NCBI RefSeq assembly: GCF_003711515.1
Contig: NW_021167087.1
Span: 1,670,799-1,734,798 of the forward strand
Source: Sodiomyces alkalinus F11
Taxonomy: Eukaryota; Ascomycota; Sordariomycetes; Glomerellales; Plectosphaerellaceae
DNA: 64,000 nt
Direction: 5' to 3'
The stretch's first letter is position 1; each line of letters opens with the position of its first letter. A model generated the notes under the pieces. It was not told the DNA's origin and did no database searches. It saw only the letters and a list, made by a program, of their open reading frames with translations. Positions 57,799 through 64,000 of the stretch are shown piece by piece. A program made the position numbers and the translations under genes.

Positions 57799-58711
57799 GC
57801 TGTAAAGGTGTGATGAGCTGTCAATGCGACAATTGTTACACGAGACAGACGGTAAAAGTAAAGGAAACAAGCGGACCGGGGTATATGAGGGGCTTGGGGG
57901 TTGAGAAGTGGAATTCTGAAAGCCAGGGAGTGCAACGCGAGATTTAGAGATTGGGATGAGAGATGAGCTCGGGTCTTTTAATCTTCACTGCCAGCGATAT
58001 TTGCCTTCTTGAGGGAATAAATACACGTACCTGGGAGTGTTGCCTGGGGATGACATGATGACAGGACTGGATCAGATAGCTACTAGCAGCCTTGGGCAAA
58101 CGTTCAATGCTCAGAGTTACTACGACGGAGATAACGGTATAAGGCAGGTAATTGTCAGATAACCCTTGCTCCGTTCTCTCCGTATGGTGAATGATGGCAT
58201 ATGGTCATGTGACTCACGGCGAAGGTGGGGCAGCTTTTAATCCCGAGCTCCGGGGCCCCGTCCATTTGGTCGTTAGGTCTAACCACAGTGGCTACCTCCG
58301 TTATTAATAAGGTATTGCGAGTACCATTACTGCCTGGGCGTGAGCGTTGGGAGCTCTGCTTGCAGGAGCTAATAATAAATTAGGTACGGTTCAAGCTACA
58401 ACACCTACAGTCCACGTCTAATCCCATCATTGTACGACAATCGATGCTCGACTATTTCCAAGTCAAAAATCAAGCAGCAAGACAAACCATATCACACGGC
58501 TGGATAAGTCCATAGAATTATTTCCGCAGAGATGTCGACCCAATATGAGGGTAAAACGCCCTCTGCCCCCCCTGCCCCTGCACTTCCTTTCTATTCCGCC
58601 GTTGTTATATCGACAACGTGACAAAAGCCAACCCAGTACTAACGCACCGTTATAGTCGAGCATAACATTTCTCCCAGCACCCGCCAACGGGAGAATACCC
58701 GCCGTGTAGAC
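57799..58711. promoter_or_regulatory. Divergent FMP52/RING gene promoter region
   Basis: About 0.9 kb separating two divergent ATGs. It is AT-rich around 58300-58400. I see no gene and no site I would assign to a named factor. Confidence 0.45.
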
Positions 58712-59257
58712 ATGTCGACCTTCGATTCTTTCCTCCGCCAGATTCTTACCACCGACCCATCCTCTTCATCCTCGACCTCCCAACACCATCACAATCCACA
58801 TGCGACACCGACGCCGGTAGCCGCCGCCTCCCTGTTCACCCTCCTCCAGGAGCAATTCCAAACCCTCCACGCCACCGCTCCTTCCCCCGCAAACGCCTCC
58901 TTTCTCGAGTCCCTTGTCTCCGCCCTAGAAGCCGACATCGAACGGCCTCCGACCGAGATCCCGGGCGTCAACCAGGAATACCTCGACTCCCTCGACCGTG
59001 TAGACCGCAAGCGCCTCGGCGCCGATGAACAGTGTCCTATCTGTGCCGAGCGGTTCCTCGACGATAAGTACTGTCTGGTCGTGGAACTCCCTTGTCACCA
59101 CAGCCACAGGTTCGACTTGGAATGCGTCAGCCCTTGGCTTCTTGGGAAGGGGAGCTGTCCGATGTGCCGGAAGGATCTGACCAAGAAGAAGGAGCCACCG
59201 GTATTGCAGCATGATGACGATGAGGAAGATGATGACCCAGATGGGCTTTATGCGTAG
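58712..59257 (+). CDS. RING-finger protein, probable E3 ubiquitin ligase
   Basis: Single exon, 181 aa. The N-terminal half is Ser/Thr/His-rich, with a predicted helix and an EADIERPPTEIPGVNQEYLDSL linker. The RING lies at about 109-156: CPICAERF, then PCHHSHRFDLECVSPWL, then CPMC. The central ligands are spaced C-H-H-S-H-x5-C, tighter than in textbook RING-H2 domains but common in this fungal group. The C-terminus is very acidic (DDDEEDDDPDG). Such proteins usually recruit E2 enzymes for ubiquitin transfer; the substrate is unknown. There is no membrane segment, so it should be soluble. It is the only rightward gene between acuK and the end of the window. Confidence 0.85.
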   Translation: MSTFDSFLRQILTTDPSSSSSTSQHHHNPHATPTPVAAASLFTLLQEQFQTLHATAPSPANASFLESLVSALEADIERPPTEIPGVNQEYLDSLDRVDRKRLGADEQCPICAERFLDDKYCLVVELPCHHSHRFDLECVSPWLLGKGSCPMCRKDLTKKKEPPVLQHDDDEEDDDPDGLYA

Positions 59258-59597
59258 TCGGTTGGGAAAGGGGGCCGAAGTAGTCCAAAAGGGTTGCGCT
59301 GTGGTAGCGATAATCATGCCCCCCGTTATCGGCGGGCATCACGTTTGATAGACACGACGTGCGGAGGACATGTGGACTTTATGTGTGCATTTATTCCGTG
59401 GTAGTGTTTTTCTCTTATGATTAACGTCAAGAAGGGGACTTGAAATGCCATCATGAACATGTCTACTTCAGGGCCGAACGCCTGACCGCCTTCCCATTGC
59501 CCCGTCTTGGACCGTCATTACAAGGAAAGTCTTGAGAACAGTCTGTCCGTCCCGCACAGTGAGACAAGCGGATCTGCCCATGGCCGTCTCTCCCCCC
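59258..59597. other. Convergent intergenic region
   Basis: 3' flanks of the RING gene (+) and the small mitochondrial protein gene (-). Nothing else is visible. Confidence 0.5.
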
Positions 59598-60011
59598 TCA
59601 GGCGGAAGGCTTCCCCTTCTTAGCCGGACTCTTGCCACCGCTTGAACCTCCCTTCCTGACCTCCTTCCCCGACCCTTGGTCCGCCTCTCCCCTGTCACCC
59701 ATCGGCTTTGACATCTCTTGGTTCGCCCCGCTGACCTCTAGTTCTGGCCCCTTGGCCGCCTCCATGGCCGCCTCGGGCGACGTCTTTTGCGGATTGTACG
59801 CCGCCTCGGGGTCTGCGGCCGCGTCCGAGTCGCGGCCAGACTTGGTCGTTTCCGTCCCGTTCTTCTTCAGCGAGGTGCGGTCTTGCGTGTCCTTGTACGG
59901 GAACTGGGCAGTGGAGGACCGGTGAAAAGGCCTTGTCGTTACTGCGCTTCGGTTTCGCAGCCATGTTGTTGTCTGGTGAGAGTGCACGCGGAGAAATTGC
60001 CGCGATGCCAT
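59598..60011 (-). CDS. Small predicted mitochondrial protein
   Basis: A 137-residue single-exon protein of unknown function. The first 35 residues (MASRQFLRVHSHQTTTWLRN, then RSAVTTRPFHRSSTAQFPYKD) are basic, rich in hydroxylated residues and free of acidic ones, a clear mitochondrial-targeting type. The RPFHRSS stretch resembles a processing-peptidase site. The mature part is hydrophilic, Gly/Lys/Glu/Pro-rich and probably disordered, with an AAYNPQKTSPEAAMEAAKGPEL segment and a Lys-rich end (GGKSPAKKGKPSA). I believe small ascomycete proteins of this layout are widespread, but I assign no function. Confidence 0.65.
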   Translation of the reverse strand: MASRQFLRVHSHQTTTWLRNRSAVTTRPFHRSSTAQFPYKDTQDRTSLKKNGTETTKSGRDSDAAADPEAAYNPQKTSPEAAMEAAKGPELEVSGANQEMSKPMGDRGEADQGSGKEVRKGGSSGGKSPAKKGKPSA

Positions 60012-63000
60012 GTTGCTTGCTACCTGATCGTTCTTGGGTTGGGTGCGGCGCAGGATCTGGAGGACTTCTTTGTTGTAAAATGTTAATTGTTTCAGTTATC
60101 GTGCGATAATTGTTTTGTTTCTCAGAGTTTAAAAGGCAATTGCACGACACAATAATCAATTGACTTGTAAGGGTAGTCAAAAACAGAATCACTTTTTGTT
60201 GCTTGTACGGGTACCGCAAGAACCCCAGCTACGTATAGCGCTGGCTGACGTCATGGGTACGCATTGCAAGTCGGTGGATTATCCTCCGCCCTGGCATCGG
60301 TGAGCGTCTCACCGAACTGGTACTGTTCGCAGCAATGGAACAAGAACACTGTCTCATAAGGTAGCTGCCAAATCAAAGGTCTTCCGAAAAGTCTACCGGT
60401 ATCCGCATTTGACCGTTCCAGGTCTACGACTTTGTATATGGATCGGAGCTCGAGCAGTCCTTCCTTGAACCATCGCTGCTGCCGTCCTGGGATGGCCCTG
60501 AGAAAATGGGCTTGTGTTCGGCTCGGATATGAACCCCGGTCGAGATTCTCTTCCCTAGGTAGCTTCACAGTAAACAATTAGTCACGACAATGGGCACAGC
60601 ACGAACCAGAACAATCCAAGAATGATCACGGTTTGATGGGACCAAAAATTAAGCACACGACCACCCATCACGTGAAAGAGGAAGTGCTTCGTTTAGGTTC
60701 AGGGAGCCTTCCCGGTCCGCGGCGCACAAGCAGATCTGACCAGCATGGTTTAGTTTTAGCCTTTGTTATTCCAACCCCGCCTCCCACAACCTATACCGAC
60801 TAACACGAAATATGCTGTCACTACGTTGGATCAGCACTCTATTTAGTTGCTCTTCTACCCTGTGTTGTCTCCATGGAATCATGGTGGAATGGCGAATGCA
60901 GACTCGAAATACCTATGATAACTCCGGCAATGTATCACGATGTACCTCCAAGTTTCCTGGTCTCTAGTGCATCGTGCCCTGTGCTTAGACTATCGGCCGC
61001 TCTGCATATGCTAAGGTTGTAAGGGAGAGAACCGTGCGTATTTAAAGGGGTAGCAACGCCAGTGCAGGATATTTGGTGGCTTATTAAGACGCCAACCCTC
61101 CAAATCATCTGTCTAAGTTGAGGTGAAAGAAGAAAATGCGATGTGGGCAACTCGTTTGCGTCCCATAAAATCTGCAAGGGATGGAACCGCTGCTTCCCCC
61201 CGGCGAATCTGTCAGTTGATGCTCCGCTTCATGCGTACAACATATGTCTACCTCTGCCAGCTGCGAGTTTAACGCAACATCTGATCTGGTCGGCATACTC
61301 TTCCTTCGGACAGATTAAAGGGAAGTGAGTGTAGAAAGACGGAAGCACAGTCACAGGTGGGGGCACGTAGATCATCTTCTAACTAATCAGTGGCCAAAGC
61401 ATTCGAGGCATAAGGAACGACGTGAGTTGTCGCCGGTTGGACAACCCGATTCAAGCCCATGACAAGGTCGACTTACAGTCCTAAATGAGCCTCTCACCAT
61501 GACGGGTAGGTCACTGGTCAGAGAGCGGCCAAGCCGCCGCTAGCCTTGCCCCGTACCTACGCTTGCAATTGTCTTGCAATCTCTCTGGCACCGGTGTCAA
61601 CGGAGCACGAGAACGTCCTCGTACGGAGCATTTCGTGGGCAAGGACAACCTTCCACATTGAGAATTTGAGAGCAGTCTTTGTGGACGTGGCCTGCCTATA
61701 AAATACGATTGCGATGGACGAAATACCACAAGGCTCTCTTGACGGAAACACACGCAAGGGAGAAGGCATAGATAGAGAGGCCGGACTCTTTGACGAATGG
61801 TGATTAGTCGCCATCCCTGCATGTGGGTGACTGACTTTTGATTCCTTCGGCACCAAGACGCCTAGAACGCGGTCAGTCCGAAAGTAAGAGATTATGTAAC
61901 CCGACCATGATGGTGATGCCTGGGTTGGACAACTGCTGGCGGTCTTGCAGTGGTATAGGTTGTAGGTACTGCTGTTTGGGGTTGGAGAAGCGAGGCGTGG
62001 TGGTTGCCGTCCAAAGAAGGATCGGAAGGCTACCTTAGTCCGCTGCACACACAGGACACATGAGATGGAACAGGGCTGATTTTTAATTTATTAGGTATGA
62101 TTATATTTTGCCGGTACGGAATACGACATCAGATGGAAATGAGACTCGAGTAGACCCACCTGCCTGACACAGCTTTCTGCGACGGGACGGGATGCTGCTA
62201 CTTAATTACACGTGTACACGTGTAGATGAACCTTTTGCGGTTTCAGCCTGTGTGATCTGCAAGAACCTGGTGGGTGACATCAGCATCGGGCAGGGGTCTG
62301 TGTCAAAATGTGGTGCAGTGGGAGGGACGCACGTTACGTGTAGGGAGGGGCGGCGAAGTATTATTATTAGATACAGCGAAACCCAAAAAAAGGAGAAACC
62401 AACCCCCCGTCAGGGTAGCATTGGCGATTTAGAAAATATTAGAAAATATATTCAGAAGCCGGCTCGGTATGAGATAACGAGCAAAGCGGGAGATAAGAGG
62501 GAAGCACGGGAAATGAGCATATGGCTTTAACACGAGATGATTCTCGATGCGATGTGTCTCTCTGCAAGGGTGGGTATTTAATTAAGTTGAAGACGTTGGG
62601 TAAATGTTGGGTGGCCAATCAATGCGATTCCAGTACCGATCGACGACTACCTTCCAGAGTAGAAGGGTGTTGTGAATGTTTGGTATAGGGTGAGATCGTC
62701 GTCTCTTGATCTGGCAGGTAAGCAGGTAAGATGGTCTCATTTTGACTTGTATCGGTAAGGGAGAAGAACGCAGGTCAATGAATGCAACGATGCAGGTTGG
62801 AAGGCTTCTAGAATACCCCAAATCATGCATTCTTTTTCCCTCTCGTCCCCTTGCTTGTCCCCCGCAGCATCTCTTGTCGTTTATTAATGGAAGCTTGCAC
62901 CCGGCACGGCAGGACCTATCCCAAACTAGGTACATCAATTTACGCAAGACCAGGGATAATTGACAGATTTATTAACAGAGTGACAGTTTATCTATATTGC

Positions 63001-64000
63001 TGCAACAAATACAGCTTAGACGGATCTCCGTCATATCGCAGTCAAAAACACAGATATGACTTGCAACTCGATTTGTATGAAATGTGACGAATCAGATAGG
63101 GGAGGGGGTAAAACAAAGAATAGAAGGAAAAGGAATAAAAGGGGGAAAGAGGGAAAAGAGGAACGAACTCCCGCCAGAACCCCACCTTCTCCCCTGAAGA
63201 ACGGCGGCCTGCTAGGCGCACCCAACAATTGGGCAATTGTCGTCTTGGCTCCAGGGGACAGTCTGGATCCGGCTGGACCCTATAGGTTGCTGATAATGTA
63301 AGCACCTACTCCGTGCATACACATTTCTTTGTGAACCGGCCGTGGCGTTTTCTCAGCGAATCCAACTGAATATCTAGCGACGGGATGAAATGATGCCGAG
63401 GCAATTTTTTTGAGGGCGAAAACACTGAACAATACGGTGTGGGGAAGTTTATCCGTATCTAATTGGCATCGAATCTACAGACTATGCACACGTGGATGGC
63501 AAGGATCAGGTTGGCCGTCCACGTCTCTTGTAGGTAGGCATCAACAACCTGAAGGCCAACGGTTTCCCTCCAAGCGCCATCAGCAGACCCTGATAGATGG
63601 ATCACATCTGGCAGGATCAATGCTGTACAAAATGTTCCACACTCACGAGTCCCCCTTTTCCTTCTCTAATCGTGGCTGAATGTCTGTTTCTTACAGCCAT
63701 GTTGCCTAGCCCCGAATAGGTATATCCTTAGACACATATGCTCCCTTTCCACACAAACAAATCCCTACGTGCCAGTATCCATCCATCCTGCTCCGTCCTT
63801 CCGGGGGTACCGAAGGATTGGGACGCTCTAGGCCGGATACCCGGTCAAAGGAACAGGGTATGGGATCCTCGCCGGAGCGCGATGCTGCTGAGACCCGTAT
63901 TTATTCGTATATTCGTGCTGCTATGCTTCCAGTCTTCCATGTTTTAGTTGGTTTACATAGTTGACGTGGGCCGTTATAGTGAGCTACTAGTGCCATCGGA
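60012..64000. other. Gene-poor right end of window
   Basis: About 4 kb with no supportable gene. Frames such as 61557-62048 (minus) and 62192-62530 (plus) show no domain. AT-rich patches occur near 62080-62115 and 62940-63000. A long E-box palindrome lies at 62207-62224. The bases next to 60012 should be the promoter of the small mitochondrial gene. A gene continuing past 64000 cannot be excluded. Confidence 0.45.
62207..62224. repeat. Palindrome holding two CACGTG E-boxes
   Basis: TACACGTGTACACGTGTA is a perfect 18-bp palindrome with CACGTG at 62209-62214 and 62217-62222. CACGTG is the core target of bHLH factors; no gene start is close, so regulatory use is unproven. Confidence 0.6.

Noticed and set aside
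61557..62048. 163-codon minus-strand frame near the right end
   Set aside because: No recognisable domain or consistent codon usage, and no neighbouring exons.

Overview
The window looks like nuclear DNA of a filamentous ascomycete (Pezizomycotina, probably Sordariomycetes; the genus cannot be read from this). Genes carry short introns of about 50-280 bp with GT..AG borders and are monocistronic and unclustered on both strands. Families such as AcuK/ERT1, GATA/NirA-type nitrogen control, an ExgD-type glucanase and FMP52 are typical of this group. I support 20 protein-coding genes. For multi-exon genes I rebuilt exon borders by hand from frame, splice signals and family conservation. Every one of these joins closes in frame, but all are predictions without transcripts.

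Layout. 1-0.7 kb: a 648-bp TIR element resembling a MITE. 1-9 kb: a small mitochondrial membrane protein, NAD(P)H nitrite reductase (niiA) with a promoter carrying GATA and NirA sites, COQ3 and RIB3. 9.4-14.7 kb: a fructosyl-amine-oxidase-like flavoenzyme and a C2H2 zinc-finger protein. 17.9-21.9 kb: a transcription-factor-like protein without a visible DNA-binding domain, converging on an EgtD/EasF-like SAM methyltransferase. 21.9-30.8 kb: a gene-poor stretch rich in short repeats. 30.8-36.1 kb: a four-finger C2H2 factor, TFIIE-beta and a basic nuclear protein. 37.2-48.4 kb: cytochrome b5 (with a GC-AG intron), F-actin capping protein alpha (7 exons, one of 19 nt), BCKDH E1-beta, a type II membrane GH5 exo-beta-1,3-glucanase and an MFS drug transporter. 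52.3-60 kb: acuK/ERT1, riboflavin kinase, FMP52, a RING protein and a small mitochondrial protein. 60-64 kb: no gene seen.

Function. This is mainly a housekeeping segment, not an obvious gene cluster. A loose thread is flavin and redox metabolism: RIB3 and riboflavin kinase make flavin cofactors, nitrite reductase and the amine oxidase are predicted to use FAD, and COQ3 and BCKDH serve mitochondrial respiration and catabolism. AcuK and BCKDH both belong to growth on non-sugar carbon. The least ordinary parts are the TIR element, the orphan methyltransferase beside a TF-like gene, and two families of short palindromic motifs that mark intergenic DNA throughout. I did not find a clearly new multi-gene system.
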